A stretch of 64,000 bases of DNA, taken from the NCBI RefSeq assembly GCF_037975245.1, contig NC_092569.1:9187001-9251000 (forward strand), in the 5' to 3' direction. The stretch is from Apostichopus japonicus. Taxonomy: Eukaryota > Echinodermata > Holothuroidea > Aspidochirotida > Stichopodidae. The notes under the pieces were generated by a model. That model had not been told where the DNA came from and ran no database searches. It saw nothing but the letters and a program-made list of their open reading frames with translations. Positions 22,385 through 35,891 of the stretch are shown piece by piece. The first letter of the stretch is position 1, and each line of letters starts with the position of its first letter. The translations under genes and the position numbers were made by a program.

Positions 22385-22850
22385 TTCTCATAGCTGGTAC
22401 AGCAACTACTGCACATGTCCCACAACCTTCCATCAGTAATAAGTACTTTGAGTTCGTAACACGGTAACATGTTTACAGGTGGCACTTTAAAAACTGCAAA
22501 GCTGTTAACTCTATAAAGATGAGAATGCCTCCGAGATGATGTATAAAGGAGCTACGGTACCACTTGATACCAGTTCACACTTCTCTTTAAATTACGCCAA
22601 ATCGTCATGAAAAGAACGAAGAAAGGCCATGTTCCGTTATATATATTGGCCTACTTTCAAAATAACACAACTAGATACGACTTCATTTTAGAATCACGTA
22701 TTAATGATCTCGCACTAAATGGTTGGTACAGCAACTACTGTTCATGTCCCACAATCGTGCATCTGTAATTTCTACTGTGTGTCCGTAACAAGGTAACATG
22801 TGTTACAGGACATGAACAGTTATTTACTGTACCAGCTATCAGTATCGGGG
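22385..22850 (+). repeat. Fourth copy of the receptor upstream block (relic D)
   Basis: Diverged copy of A 1-390 / C 15,600-16,000: AACACGGTAACATG, TACGGTACC.CTTGATACCAG, GAACGAAGAAAGGCCAT, CTAGATACGACT, CAGTATCGGG. The word TACAGCAACTACTG with its flank occurs twice (22,396 and 22,729). Confidence 0.7.
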
Positions 22851-23664
22851 AAAATATATACTCACCATTAAGTTATGTGTTGCAAATATTTCTTGCTAGT
22901 CACATTTTCATGATGTTAAGTTTTAGATATACTTTGCTAGAGTTGGTGGGCCCCATTAATTCTCCAAGGATCCACCGTCCGTGAAAATGAGCAAGTTTGT
23001 TTGACAAACCATCTTACAAAATAAGGAACCTAAAGAATACTCGTAATTAACTGCACTGCTGAGGTACTGAACACACGGTCCAAACTCAAAGATTTAAAAT
23101 TTTCAACACACTCAAATTGCATTTCAGTGATGGCTTAGAACACAATATTTCCAAATTATACACAACTTCGAGATAATGTATGTGTCAAATGTTTGATACC
23201 GAGACACAAAAATGGAACAGCCTCTCTCAGTTTCAGTGAATGTTATTGTGTTACGTAATAGTCGTTTAATATCGCAAGACGGGCGTAAAAATGAATACCT
23301 TCACATATTTAGAACATGCATCATTGTATCTTGCTTTTCGAAACTTTCTTCATGAGATTTCTAGAAAATACAGGCGATTCATAGAGTTTAACAAGTTATC
23401 AAGACAGGATAACAAGAAAATTACTGGAAGATTACAACAGTACTGGAAACAGTTGGTGTGTTAAGGATGTGATAAGGTTAAGGAATGGGGAAATAATGCA
23501 TTGAGATTACAGAATGTATCAAGTATACAGAGTGTGGAAATGAAGGAATGAGAGGAAAGGAAAGTTTGATCACCTAATATAAATGACTTGATCAGTTTTT
23601 TTATTTGAATAAGAGAAACAAATTAACCGGTATACACTGAAGTGTGAATAACACCGTAACACGT

Positions 23665-23712
23665 GTAGGACCTGTCAGCAGATGCTACTGTGGAAGAATT
23701 ACTAACAGACGA
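23665..23712 (+). pseudogene. Short WSC1-like relic
   Basis: AGATGCTACTGTGGAAGAATTACTAAC reads RCYCGRITN, resembling the RCHCGMITD core of WSC1. It lies about 0.8 kb after relic D, where a WSC1 exon would be expected. The rest of the exon is not recognisable. Confidence 0.35.
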
Positions 23713-23796
23713 ATTCATTATTTCACTTTTTTTATTTCACTTGTAATAAATCTAAACAACTGTCACTCTGTCTGACCAGTAAGTATACGTTAGTAT

Positions 23797-24030
23797 CAGG
23801 TGCGTATCCAGGGGGGGGCGTTGGGGGCGCGCGCCCCCCGGGTAAGGAAAAGAGGAGAGAAAAAAAAGAGAAGAAAAAATGGAAAAGGAGGGGAAAAAAG
23901 AAAAGGAGGAGAGGAAGGAAGGGAAAGAAAAAGAAAAAAGAGAGAAAAAGGAGAAAAGGAGGGAGTAGAAGATAGCCAAGACCTCGGGAAGAGAAAGATC
24001 CCTATTATATACACAGGGTAGCCAGTGACA
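23797..24030 (+). repeat. TIR element edge plus polypurine tract
   Basis: Begins CAGGTGCGTATCCAGGGGGG and GGGGGCGCGCGCCCCC, followed at about 23,842-23,972 by nearly uninterrupted A/G sequence. Mirror-like purine tracts of this length can form triplex DNA. The K/E/R-rich and F/S-rich ORFs here are low-complexity artefacts. Confidence 0.6.
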
Positions 24031-24149
24031 GATCAAGGATTACGGAGGGGGTGTGCGCCTCACCCTACCCCTTACCCCGACAACTCCATTTTTTGACGTT
24101 TCCGTTTTTCCTCTCTCACTAATGTACTTGAACTCGACCGAGTCGTCGG

Positions 24150-24408
24150 GGAACATAACGCATTTCGGGAAGGGGGCGACCGCCCCCCCCCCGAGCAAAT
24201 TTGCTCTATGACATCGCTAGTAATTTCAAAATAGACAATGCTTAGATGCAACTTACAAGGCCTGGGAAGTGTCATTTCCAGCGATCTGGGAGGCATTTTC
24301 GGCCAAAATTTTTCTTGTACGCTTCGCGCCAACTCATGGTGGCGCTTCGCTTAGATAGTTTGCCTACAGGCTTCGCCCTCCCTTGGCAATTACTCGCTAC
24401 ACGCCTGT
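24150..24408 (+). repeat. Repeat family R1, copy 1
   Basis: Shares GGGGGCGACCGCCCCC, ATCGCTAGTAATTT, TTTCCAGCGATCTGG, CATTTTCGGCCAAAATTTT, CGCTTCGCGCCAACT and TAGATAGTTTGCCTACAG with 52,734-53,005. Ends GCTACACGCCTG. Confidence 0.75.
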
Positions 24409-24509
24409 TCGAATTTGTAAAGCAAAGAGCAGATATAACATCATATCAATGAGCATTGAAATGCATGTTCCACGATGAACAGCCTCAAAAACTGTCAATG
24501 TGTGTAGTC

Positions 24510-24865
24510 AAAGGCGTAGGAGCCAGATTGGATTTGGGGGCTGTAATGACGGTCATTACATTGTATGGCATCGTGTACCGCACGGTCCGTCAAAGTTGCA
24601 CAGTATACCGCCGGATGCTAATGTAAACAACCAAATGTCTTATGTAGATGGAGAAAAAGCATACAGATCCATTTATGTCAAAACTCTCTTTTACAGTAGT
24701 AATGTCGGCCAAGCTTAGAACTTTATTTAAATTACCAAGGAGATCATTTTAAGCTATTCATTGCTATTTATTTTTCTTTCAGTAGGTGCCCGAAAAAAAT
24801 GGGAAAACAATTGGGGGGGGGGGGGGGCTGCAGCCCCCGCCTCCTACGGGACCTACGCCTATGAG
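24510..24865 (+). repeat. Repeat family R2, copy 1
   Basis: Starts AAAGGCGTAGGAGCC and ends GGACCTACGCCTATGAG, imperfect inverted ends, with a G run and GCAGCCCCCGCC at the right. The inner TTTCTTTCAGTAGGTGCC recurs at 63,898-63,916. Confidence 0.65.
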
Positions 24866-25394
24866 TGAAGTGTTCGGTTTCGATAAACCTGATATCGGAA
24901 ATATCTCCTAGTTTTCTGTTCCTTCAACCAAGTTTTGTAAAAGCCATTATAAGAGGTTGCAATATTTCTACACCAATAAATTAACTGTGTCGGAATTTTC
25001 CAAAATTTCCTCACCAACATTCTTCATCATACTTTCCTCTACTCGTTCAATTGTGACCTGTCTGTTAGGGGTTCAAGGAGGTTTTTCTATATTGGTTGTC
25101 TATAGATTGAATTTTGTGCAACATTATGGGTATGTTTTCAAGTGATTTTATTCACAAGAAAAGTGAATTTTCAAATTCTCAACAAGTAATGGGCTTAAAA
25201 CCTTGAAAAGTGGGGCTTTCGGATATTGTGGGCCGTGACGTAGAATAACCTACAAAAGCAATGATCCATAGGACATGCAATGAGGTCGAACATGATGTGT
25301 GACTGGTGACAATCTTCAAAAAGGTTATGGATGGAAAAAACTTTTGGGAAATACTTGGTTCTCAGGCAAAAGTTGTACATCTGGTTGCTCATTT

Positions 25395-25539
25395 TCAAGC
25401 CCGAGAAGTGCCATTTCCGGTGATCTGGGGGGTATCAAAACCAGAAATTTTCTTGTACGCTCCGCGCCAACTGATGGTGGCGCTCCGCTTAGATAGTAAT
25501 TCGCGCCCCCCGGGTTAGAAAATCCTGGATACGCGCCTG
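25395..25539 (+). repeat. Repeat family R1, copy 2 (3' end)
   Basis: Contains AAGTGCCATTTCCGGTGATC, TACGCTCCGCGCCAACTGAT and TTAGATAGTAATTCGCGCCC, and ends GGATACGCGCCTG, the exact reverse complement of the family start CAGGCGCGTATCC. Confidence 0.75.
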
Positions 25540-27276
25540 AGTATGCCATAAGAATGGTTCAATTGCGGCTTCTAATAAGCGTTTTGCAGTAAAGTGTCAT
25601 CCGTTAAATATGGACACAATTTTTGGGAAACTGTTCATAAATGTAACACATGTCAAGAAATGATAACACATCAATTTAACTAATTAATGGGTACTCACTT
25701 GTACCGGTTTAACTAATAAAGCCATAAAAATATGCCTAAAAAAACAAACACAGTTTAGTATGCACAAATGTGAAACGTTTTCTCCGTGTATAGCTTCCCT
25801 TAGAGAGAGGTTTTATTCCAAATTAGTTGCTAGCTAAATTATTTCAAATAATTGTTAAGATCGTGTCTTCAAAGACTGTTGGTGACTGTTGTATTTTAAT
25901 ATCACTCCCTCTACAGGACAAAATAAAAATTTTAATATGGCCGCCGACTAAGAATTCTTATGGTGTCGCACCACAATTGACTTACACATTAAACTCGTCA
26001 CTTTCAAGACCCACCAAAATATAGATTTACGTTTTCGACTGGCATATCATACCCACCACATGATAGCTGAGATCTTTGCTTATCATGGCACTTGCATATT
26101 TGTTATCATGACCGTTTGGATTTTGAGCTAGAGAAGTAACAAGTTTATCATACTGCACCACCACCCTTCCGTGTGCTTGCTAGGAGTAATAGCAACATTG
26201 AACCAACGAATTACTAGAATGGTTTATATCACGTCTGAATGCACGTTAGACATCTAATTTTTATGTGCGAGGATCCCAAATACCCCTACTTACATATGCA
26301 ACGACAGCACCCCTCGGTTAAAAATTCTTCATTTGCATTTGGCCTTTCCATCAAGGTTCATGTTCTGACCTTAATTAGACGGGGAAATTTGAAATCATAT
26401 ACACACCATTGTTGTACGTTTTCTGATCGTTTATAAACACTTCGTTAAATTCTCAAAGTGTGTTTGTTGATGAATTTTGGAAAACAAACTTCCTAAGCAG
26501 ATTTAATATTTCTTATTCTAAATGCACTCTGTCCAGATGGGTTTGATGGAGAAAAGTTGTCGCAATCGAACGGAGAAATTTATTTTCTGTTCCCCCTTCT
26601 GGCGCAAACGATTTACCGTTAAATCACTTCGATCGCCCATATCAGCATGTTTATTACACAAATGTAACCTATATATACGCGTATCGTCCGCTTGTTTTAC
26701 CCAATTTCACGGAGGCAACGTCTGAATTACCAGTTTATTCCTTGCAATGGAAGGAAATGACACAATTTCGCAAGCTACATCGGTAAGACCGAAAGAAAGA
26801 TATATACTATTCAAGAGAATGGACCTAACACAGGCTAGCACACAGGCCTAACAGTCGTAAACAAAACAGAGATATTTGATTGGCGCATGATCTGTTGGGC
26901 GGGGCTTTCAAAGTTTGAATGAAGTTTGTAGAATCTACGGACTCGTTGAACAATTTTAAAGAATTACTTCAGTGCTCTTTCCTGTTGTTCATGATGATGT
27001 TGCCGGATGCTTAACTAATTATAAGAGTTGATAGCTGTCAACCTAGTAACGAAAAGGGAAACTAAAATTTGATTTTCGAAAAGGAAATACGCAATTCTTT
27101 GTCAAGCCAATTCAATGTAATTTCACCAATATTAAAGATCATTCAAAGAGACAAAATATAACCTACTACGAGGCATAACAGTCCTTAGTTTCGATTATTT
27201 GTCAATGCGTATGCTCTAAAATGATATGTTCATCGCTATATATGAATGCATGATGACCATGATGAGGACGATAAAG
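25540..27276. other. No gene recognised
   Basis: AT-rich DNA with only short random ORFs; no splice-consistent coding stretch, repeat or RNA gene could be supported. Confidence 0.4.
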
Positions 27277-27729
27277 CTATAGGGTGTTCCGAAAGTTCGC
27301 TCCGCCCTAGCGCCCATCTTCCCTTCAGCATCTCAGCCATACTAAAATAGCCCCCTCAATTTCAAACCATCTGTGATACTCGGTACGAATTGCCTACGGA
27401 ACACACTGTAACGAACTCAGTGAGTAATTAACTTTTCTTGTACGGACACACAGCGCACACTTGGTGAATTGAATAGGTACACAAACCTCAACGCATAACA
27501 ATATGGCGCCTAAGGGAAACAACAGTGGCTTGGAAAAGGAGAGGGAACTTGCTAGGTAAAAGCGGAAGAAAGGGGAAACAAATAAGGAAACTGACTTTAC
27601 TACATCTTTACATATATATGTAGCCTATATAAAACAATAACAATTACTGTATGCATGGTGTTTATTGTAGCTTTAAACATCTTTTAAAGAAAAAAAAAAA
27701 ACTTTCGGAACTTTCGGAACACCCTATAG
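27277..27729. mobile_element. MITE / short TIR transposon, 21-bp perfect TIRs
   Basis: Left end 27277-27297 (CTATAGGGTGTTCCG...) and right end 27709-27729 are exact reverse complements over 21 bp. TA at the edges would fit Tc1/mariner-type target duplication, but the TA could also belong to the TIR. At 27,504 an ATG opens MAPKGNNSGLEKERELAR then stop, perhaps the remnant of an autonomous parent's N-terminus. Confidence 0.85.
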
Positions 27730-28495
27730 AAGAGAGCATTGCAATAGCAATGAGGATGCCGATTGCGATCATCATTAATTTATCTTGTTTTTTAAGCGCA
27801 GGTACGCCTTGACAAATTCTCAGCTTCGTAGGGTTGAATAGTAATATAATTATCTTAATCTTCCCTCCTGATTAATCCAAATATTAACATCGTGTTTACA
27901 CAGCTGTTCCATCCATCCCTCTCATCGCATTCCTTAGCTCTCCCTATTGCCGTTTTTTTTTAATAAAACCACGACATAAACCAAACTGCTCCTTTCCCCT
28001 CATACCTTTATTTTTACACTATATGTTAACTTTATTTATTCTGTACTCTCATTCCATTTTTTCTCACTTCCATAACCTTATCACACCATTCAGTAATCAT
28101 TTCAGGGGTGGCCGTCACATCCCCTCCTCTGCCACTAGGTTTTTGAAAAACTTCAAAACCGCTCTTTTCATAAACCATAACACGAAGTGCCCCCCCCCCC
28201 CCCATTTTGTGTGTACAAAGTGCAATATTGTTGAACAATTTGACTAAAAAGTACAGTGTTCTTCAAAAATCAAGAACAATATAATTAAAAAGGATTTCAA
28301 ATAGTACAATTTGTGGTACAGAATGCACAGAGGTAATTTCGGGTTTGTGCCCCAGCCTTTCTAATTAATTCAATGTCACTTGCTCACTGTTCCTGAAAAC
28401 TTGTGCCTACCAAGATTGAACTCTCTTCCGCCGCCCCTTCATGACTTCGTCTTTTATGTTTCCTGCATCAAATCGTTTTCCCCACACCATTTAGT
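27730..28495. other. No gene recognised
   Basis: AT-rich, with a C run at 28,189-28,204. Nothing supportable. Confidence 0.4.
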
Positions 28496-28499
28496 GTTT

Positions 28500-28860
28500 C
28501 AGAAGATTCTCTCTTTGGATGTCTGACAGTGATTGGAGTGCAGTTTGTTTTAAGCATGTAAAATTGTTATGTTAATTTATGAAACTAGGACAGCAACAGA
28601 GTTCTATACGACTGAATAATTTAATTGCATGACTGATCTGCAAACGTCGTTACTAAATGATGAAGAAGGCTATTACTGTGGAAGAGAAATCATAATGGTT
28701 TGACGTACAGGATTGACGCTTTAAAAAGTAAGTCACTTTGTATATGCCAGACCCATCAAACTTTTTTATAATGTTTTCATATATATGTATTTTTAACGCT
28801 GTTTTGTTACTGCAAACTGGCGCTAACGTGTTAGGTCGTACTATTGTAAGGTAATACTTT
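28500..28860 (+). pseudogene. Relic of a receptor membrane exon (relic E)
   Basis: TTGGATGTCTGACAGTGATTG, GAGTGCAGT and GCATGTAA match the copy A membrane exon 3' part (4,462-4,506). The following intron is also recognisable (GTGGAAGAGAAATCATAATG, CAAACTGGCG). The 5' half of the helix and the tail are missing. Confidence 0.7.
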
Positions 28861-31800
28861 TAGGCAGCCTAGACAACTAATAATTCGATCCGTCCGTAAA
28901 TGCATATAAGCAGATTACGTCTGTCAACATCATTATTGGAAAACTTCCAATATGTTCATTTGGTATAGATAGTCATGACATAAACGTTATCGGTTGATAA
29001 ATTCATGAGTTAAGCCATTATGATATGCTGTTAACATTTTAAATGTTTGCAAAATTGTTAATTTCAACACCACATCTTCCGTTTCGTTAATTTTAAATCG
29101 CTTATTCCGTATTTCCAAGGAACACAAGAAATTTAACAGAGCCCTTCTTATCGATCATCAACCGATGTTTAAGCAATAATACTGTTGAACATATTGACCC
29201 CTCTTGAACCCTCGAAATTAAAAAAAAAAGGGTATTCTCTCAGCTAATCTTGTCTCAACGTATTCCCCGATTTGAAAATAAAAGCAATGCCGCCCTCTAT
29301 TCTAGCGAAAACAGATGCATTCCTTAAATGTGACATTCTTATCCTTAGCTATAAACAGGGTATGGATCTGGGCACTGTTACCGCAAAGTTTTCAGGTGTC
29401 CGAAATTCCAATCTGTATCTCAGTTCTGCGTACACTAAGGGCTTACTGTGTTATCGTAGTGTGCGTTATGTGCGAGCATTTTTTTGCCCCTGCTTCACAA
29501 TGTTGCTAGTTGTACACAATTGTTCTATTGGCAATGAAACAATGCATTTTTTAGAGTAAAATAAATCCTCCATGCGACGGGGGCAAACCCTTTTTCCCGA
29601 TTTTCGCTGGCATGTCGTACGGCATCTACAGACCGAGGAATCTGCTGCACTTGAAATATTCACATCGTTACTTTGTGATAAATTGCTCTAATCCATTACG
29701 TTAAAAGTACTTTTTTGATAGATTAATAGTAAAAAAACTAAGGGTATACACTTTTTTAGTTTTGTTGCTGGCAATCCACATGATATAAAAGCAAACTAAT
29801 AGTGATAAATGGCCCCAGCACAGTTTGGATAGGTGTAATTTACGGTAGCCAAATAAATAGGCGCGGTATGTATTCATTTGATTTAATGAGCAAGGAAACA
29901 ACAATATTGATAGAATGATTTGCGCTAAGTAATGAATGGGAAGGTCATCCGAGAACTTTACACATTATTTCAGCTGCAGATAATTAGTCACACCGACAAC
30001 TTTGACTCTTCAGGCTGTGCATTGGTATACATTTCTTCCTTTTTCAGTTAGTTGAGGCTTCATATCATGGGATCTGTTTCTGTAGTAAGGGGTGATAAGA
30101 TATGGGTAAGATCAGGGACTCTCTGTTAAGATTATGGCCTTTGTGTGTGTCGGGTAGTTGAGTGCGTAACCATTTTGCCAAAATGAGGCGGTGGGAGTAC
30201 CAATCAGAGGGAGGGGTAAGGGAGAGAAACTCAAAAAGATGAATGACCTTCGGCACAGGGGTAAACTGGACTCCTCCAGCAGCCTTTACCACATTTTACT
30301 GCATTACTACAAACATATGGTGGCTTCCACGACAATTCTCTACCAGGTATGCAGTATTGGCCCCAAATATACTAGATCTTCAAATATGGTTACCTTTAGT
30401 CAAAGTTTTTAAACTGCTGTCATTACCACCTTCGAGGAAATTTACATAACTGGGACATTCAGGCATCTTATGATTTCAATTAGAATGCATAAGAACAATT
30501 TGTAAAGTAAAGACCTCTAGAAACGTTCTTTTTGAAATCTTCTAGCAATATTATAGCATGCTAAATTGGGGCCAATACTACATAGCCTACCGTTAAAATA
30601 TCCTGTAACCTGCTCTGGATAAACAGTATCATCTACGGAAGACATTTTTGGGTTAAAGTATGAATATGGTCACTTTAACATGAAAAATGCAAATGAGTGT
30701 ACGCTTTCCCTGCTCATGGCTATTAACTTGTTTTAGTTGAACTCAATGAATAGAACTGTACAGGTGCAATAAATGTGTTAGAAAAAGGTGACAATACTGT
30801 CTTACCCGACTTTAGAATAAGCAATACAAACATTAGTAGGACAGCGTTCCAAATACGGAATGCAGGAACAAATATCTAACTATGGCGATGAGACTCCATG
30901 CCTACGTTGTGGATCTTCCCATAAGAAGTATAGCAGCTGCACAACAAACTTTGCCAAAACTTCAAAAGACCATATAATGTTCCCTGCCACTGGGGTTATC
31001 ATGAGAACACTGAATAAAACTGTTTTATCACCTACTAGAAGCTGCAAGTTTGAGTACCTCTTCAACACTCCATGACATCACAGTATATATTATGTTAAAT
31101 TGATCTCACACAATACAAAATAAAGACAAGCTATTCTGTGCGAGCAATAAATAACTCAAGATCAATGTCACATTAAATATACTGGTATGACTGAACACAC
31201 TGCAGTATATAAACAGATCAGATATTGCTATCATGGAAAGCCAAATGGTGTACAATAAAGTATGCAGTGAAACCAATATTCAATCATTTAGTTTATAAAT
31301 ATGACACAGTTATTACTTTGATGACATCAATTATGTAGTTTATAGTACACTATGAAAGAACATGCAAATGAATGCTAAATACTACAGAAAGGAGTAAGAT
31401 ACATAACGCATTGAATGCAACAATCGATGTTTGGCACTGTGAAAAGATTAACTCTTATGATACATTGCACTTCCTGTGTGACATTAGTTCACTGAGACAC
31501 CATGTTTGTTGTTGTCCGTTATGGTACAGTTTGTTCAATCTTGTGCTATGGCTTGTGATATCTACATTCTGGATACGTGTTACTTCCCTTGTCTACTCTT
31601 GTGTCCCTGATGTATGGTATTTAAGCAAGCTTTTGGAACTGCTTTGACATCAGCTATTTCGAAATTGTCCTTATCTATTTCAAACACGTTCACTATGTAA
31701 ATATGTAGCTCTTACTGGAGAACAAGATAAATGGCAATCATCTTACATATCATGTCATAACACTACGCTGTGCTGTACTGCTCCTCTAAAGGATGTACTG

Positions 31801-34800
31801 TACATCAGTAATGTCAGATGAAAAGGAAAAAACGACATATTTATGGCTTTGTGTGAGGACAAAAGTGTTGCAAAGATATACCTGGTGCTGTTGGCGATTG
31901 AACTAAAAAATGATTTTCCAAGATATGATTCATTTGATTTTAATTGCAAAAGAGACATTCAGGCTCATAGCCAAGGTAACTGGGTTGGAGCCAGCATAAA
32001 TGATATGTTTGTTTATTCACTGAGATTGTAACTTGCACTCGTTGTAATAACTAAACATTATTGTTCAAAATGGGAGAAAATAGACCCCAAAATGATGGCC
32101 CTCAAAATGCTTAACTAGAAATAGCTCACAATCAAAATTTGCCAATAATGTCAATGTCTTTGCTGATATGAAACTATATGCGCATAAAAACTTGATCAGA
32201 TGACTAATGCAGTATAGGCAGTGAAGAGTAACTATCTTTAAGCAGTGTTAGTATGTACAAATGATGCCACATCATCATGAAACATTTAAACAAAACATAA
32301 GAAAATAATAAATTTGTGAACACAAACTGCTTCAGACAGGTAGGTAGTACAGTCTACAAGATTGGTAAATGTCTTTATTTTCAGAGATAAGGAAAAATAC
32401 TATTGTTATTATTAACCTGTGGAGTTTGAACATTTTTGGGTCCTTCGAATTTACAGACCTTCAGTGGCTGTATTAGCACCATGTTTAGCACTATATGTCT
32501 ATGTTATTTAATATTAAATCATACAATACAAATATATAGATATATTTATATAATACATATAATATATATATAATAATAATAAATGAATAAATGTGTCCAA
32601 TGTTCTTAATCCTGTAAGTCATATACAGTCCTACAGTAGTAGACTGCAGACCTAGTTGAACTGTAGACCTAGCTGCAGCATGGTATGGTTACAGTATGTA
32701 CATTAAAAAATTACCAGTCTCCACTGGGGTACAGCTGCTGGAGTGCATTGCTGCATCATCCTCTGTTAGGGGCATAACCTTTTGTTGAGGAACTGGTGTT
32801 GTCTTTTCTGGAGGTTCAATTTGGATACCAACCTCTCGAGTTTCTTAATTGGGCTCACACCTTCAACTGGAAAAGACAAATAATACCGGGTTGGGCAAAG
32901 TTAATTAAATATCAGAATGCAAACTGTACACAGTGAATTATATAATTCCCAACTTAAATGACTGAATACCACATTCTGCCCTTAACTAACTAATCAACAA
33001 TCCACATCAATTTTTGCAAACACAGTACAGTAATTACACTACTAGATACAGAACGTTGCTATTGGCAGCACCTGCTTTATGATCTACAGTATTTATAGTG
33101 TCAACTCTGCACGGTTTCAAGAATGGTTCATTTACTAATATAGTGCCAGCCTAAACTAGTGATGTGCACCAATATCAATTATTACTATTATTTCTATGTG
33201 AGTCGTATACACCTGCAGTATTATAAATTATTTAATAATACCTTGGCATACACCAAATGTCATAACGTTTGGTGTTACAATGGCAATGTCCCAGTAGGCT
33301 TGTTCATTATTACACTAATTTGTCACATAATTTCATCATGTTCAGGCATGCATATTTGCTTTAAGAATATAGCTAGACTTTGCTTATTTACGAGACTAAA
33401 ATTTGCGGAATATTCTACAGGTGTGCCCTGAACAATAAACTTTTAAAGACAACATAGAAACATGATACGGTATTTTATGGGCAACCATTCTAGTTCTCTC
33501 ACAAATCAATAGTATCACTTTCTTTTTGCATAATTTTTAGAACTGTATTATCAGATTATGTGTAGAGCTATGAAGCCTATCATGAAATTATCAATTATTG
33601 TAAGACTCAACGACCCCCCCCCCCCCCCGGAATGGTCCAACTACAATATGTGCGTCAGTGTACGTCAATGTGCCATGCAGGGTTCATTATCATATTATGA
33701 TGGTCAGCAAATGATCGGTCAAAATGTTAATTTGGTGTATGCCAAAGACATACAATGATGTGTCAATTCCACTATGATGCAGGGGTGCATCAATGTTCAA
33801 AATTAAGTCGAAATTAACCTATTCCAGGGGTTGGCGGGTGCGTCATACAATTGCTAGACCTGTGCATTACTGGCATCTGCAACATTGATAGTCCTTTATA
33901 ATCAAACTAGATTAAAACATAGAAAGGAGAAGCAATAATTCACACATATTTTGAGTTTAACAGATAAATCCATAAGAACGATCAATAATGTGTTAGTTCA
34001 AAAAACACTGAGATTTGAGTAATCCGTTAGACCATGTTTCTACTGCATTGTGCAATATATGACTTAAATAGTACACACTATCACCATGGAAAGCACATAA
34101 ACTGTTGGAAAATTAGAGAAGAATATAATAGACCCAGCAAACTTTATGGTAGATTATTATGTTAGTATTACATCTTAGAATAGGTAGATTACAACACTAA
34201 TTGCAAAATACTGTACCATGTTACTAAATATCATGGTGTGTCCTTTAAATTAAATGTGATAAATGTTGTCGAACATAAAATGGTGGCATTCACAATTATT
34301 GGGTGACATTGATTTGTTTATGTTGTCCTTGATTTTCTGATTAAACAGCGATGATAACAAACTATAATGTTATGAATGCATCAATATGTGAACAGTATCG
34401 TTCACTTATTCAACAAAGGAGCCTGTAGAGCTAGAGTAGCTTCTTTCTGAGAAGGCTTTTTAGTTTTGACTTTCATTTGGAAAACTTACTTATATCACTT
34501 TACACTACAGTAACAAGGAAATGAGGCGGCCGCTATCGGTTTTTTAAAGCTACTACCAAATTGGTGGTATTAGGCAATACTCTATATTGGGATACAAAGA
34601 GTTTTTATGCGTACATTTTTTCTTTGCAAGTAAAGAATCATCCACAGCTAAAGTGGCTATGCGGATTGACAAGCATTTGAAGCTAAGAAGAAACCCTAGC
34701 CTATGCATATTAGACTTTAAAAAGTAAAAAGAACCCAATGCCTTAGTAACTTCATTCATCTTGGAGTTGCTTAGCAGGTTCGAGGTTATTTCACCATTTA

Positions 34801-35120
34801 AGAACCCATGCTCAGACCAAAAAAAAAAAAGACAAAAATGAAATGGCTACACAAATTAGTAGTCTATCAATGAGAATGATCATGCAGGCAGATACGCAGT
34901 AACTTTTCAAGTTGTCAAACTGTAGAGTAATGAGTATAGGCCCCTGTCCCTCACCTCCCTCGCGTACCTCACTGCATACTAGACTTACAGTTACAACATA
35001 AATATGCCGAAGGTAGCATTGGTCATATTGTCGATCCACGATCTCTGTTCCAGTAGATCGTTATTGGAGATCGAGTCAACGTAGTACAGCTCAGTATACT
35101 TCTGATGCCTGCAATTTTCT
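28861..35120. other. Long stretch without a recognised gene
   Basis: AT-rich, many short ORFs, none with codon runs or splice partners that I trust. 30,351-30,364 and 30,566-30,579 form a 14-bp inverted repeat (AGTATTGGCCCCAA). 32,520-32,590 is TA-rich. A C run lies at about 33,614-33,628. On the minus strand TTTTCCAG at 32,867-32,874 precedes a 33-codon frame ending at 32,766, a weak terminal-exon candidate. Confidence 0.35.
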
Positions 35121-35141
35121 GTCCCTTTTTCGCTCACTGCT

Positions 35142-35327
35142 TTAGGCATCGGGACCCACAATAAAGCAACCTGGACCCTCCACCGGCCGACCAGCGTTAC
35201 TGCCCGGATACGGCCGTTTCTTTGGAAAACTCTCAGACATTCTTATGATATGCTGAATATCATAAAGACCATCCAATATATGTGATCGACAGGATTGATC
35301 GCGAATAAAAGACAGCCAGGCCAACAA
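35142..35327 (-). other. Minus-strand ORF of 61 codons, unrecognised
   Basis: Unlike its surroundings it is rich in CpG and in arginine/proline/glycine codons, and reads MSESFPKKRPYPGSNAGRPV after an upstream ATG. It could be the first exon of a gene running towards 32.8 kb, but no donor in frame is convincing. Function unknown; a non-coding first exon is equally possible. Confidence 0.25.
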
Positions 35328-35891
35328 TTTACGATGATATCAATGTAACGAGCAGTACTATCCTGTTTGCTAAGTATTGTATTGATAATAATTCACTATC
35401 ACAACGTACACAGCGCGACGACCGCAATATACACGTACGTGTGTTATGCAAACACTGCATGAAACTGGGCTATACATTACGTACATTTATATACAGGATT
35501 TACACTGTACAGTGGCAGTATATTGCATATACCGGATTACGTGACCAAAGCAGAAAGTGGAGTAACGATGTACCAGCGAAACCTATGAAATTGACCCGCC
35601 TTCTTAAAATTTTCTAGCTGAGAGAATACCTATTTAACTGATCCTTTACATGCTGCCAAGGGTCATTGGAACTATAGTTCAGACGAAGAGCATACAGTTC
35701 AGTGCTGTTACGGTTAGATAATGTAGTATATTCCAGTCACATGGTGACATGGACTGGAAACTGGTAAGCTATACCCTAAGGAGAGTAAGGTATTGGGAAG
35801 GTGCCTGTTTTGAGATCATGTACCTCATAATCAATACAGAAGGTTAAATATGATATTTAGGTATTATAAAGATGGTAATTAATACTATTAC

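Noticed and set aside
23752-24036. F/S-rich minus-strand and K/E-rich plus-strand ORFs
   Set aside because: Low-complexity readings of a polypurine tract.
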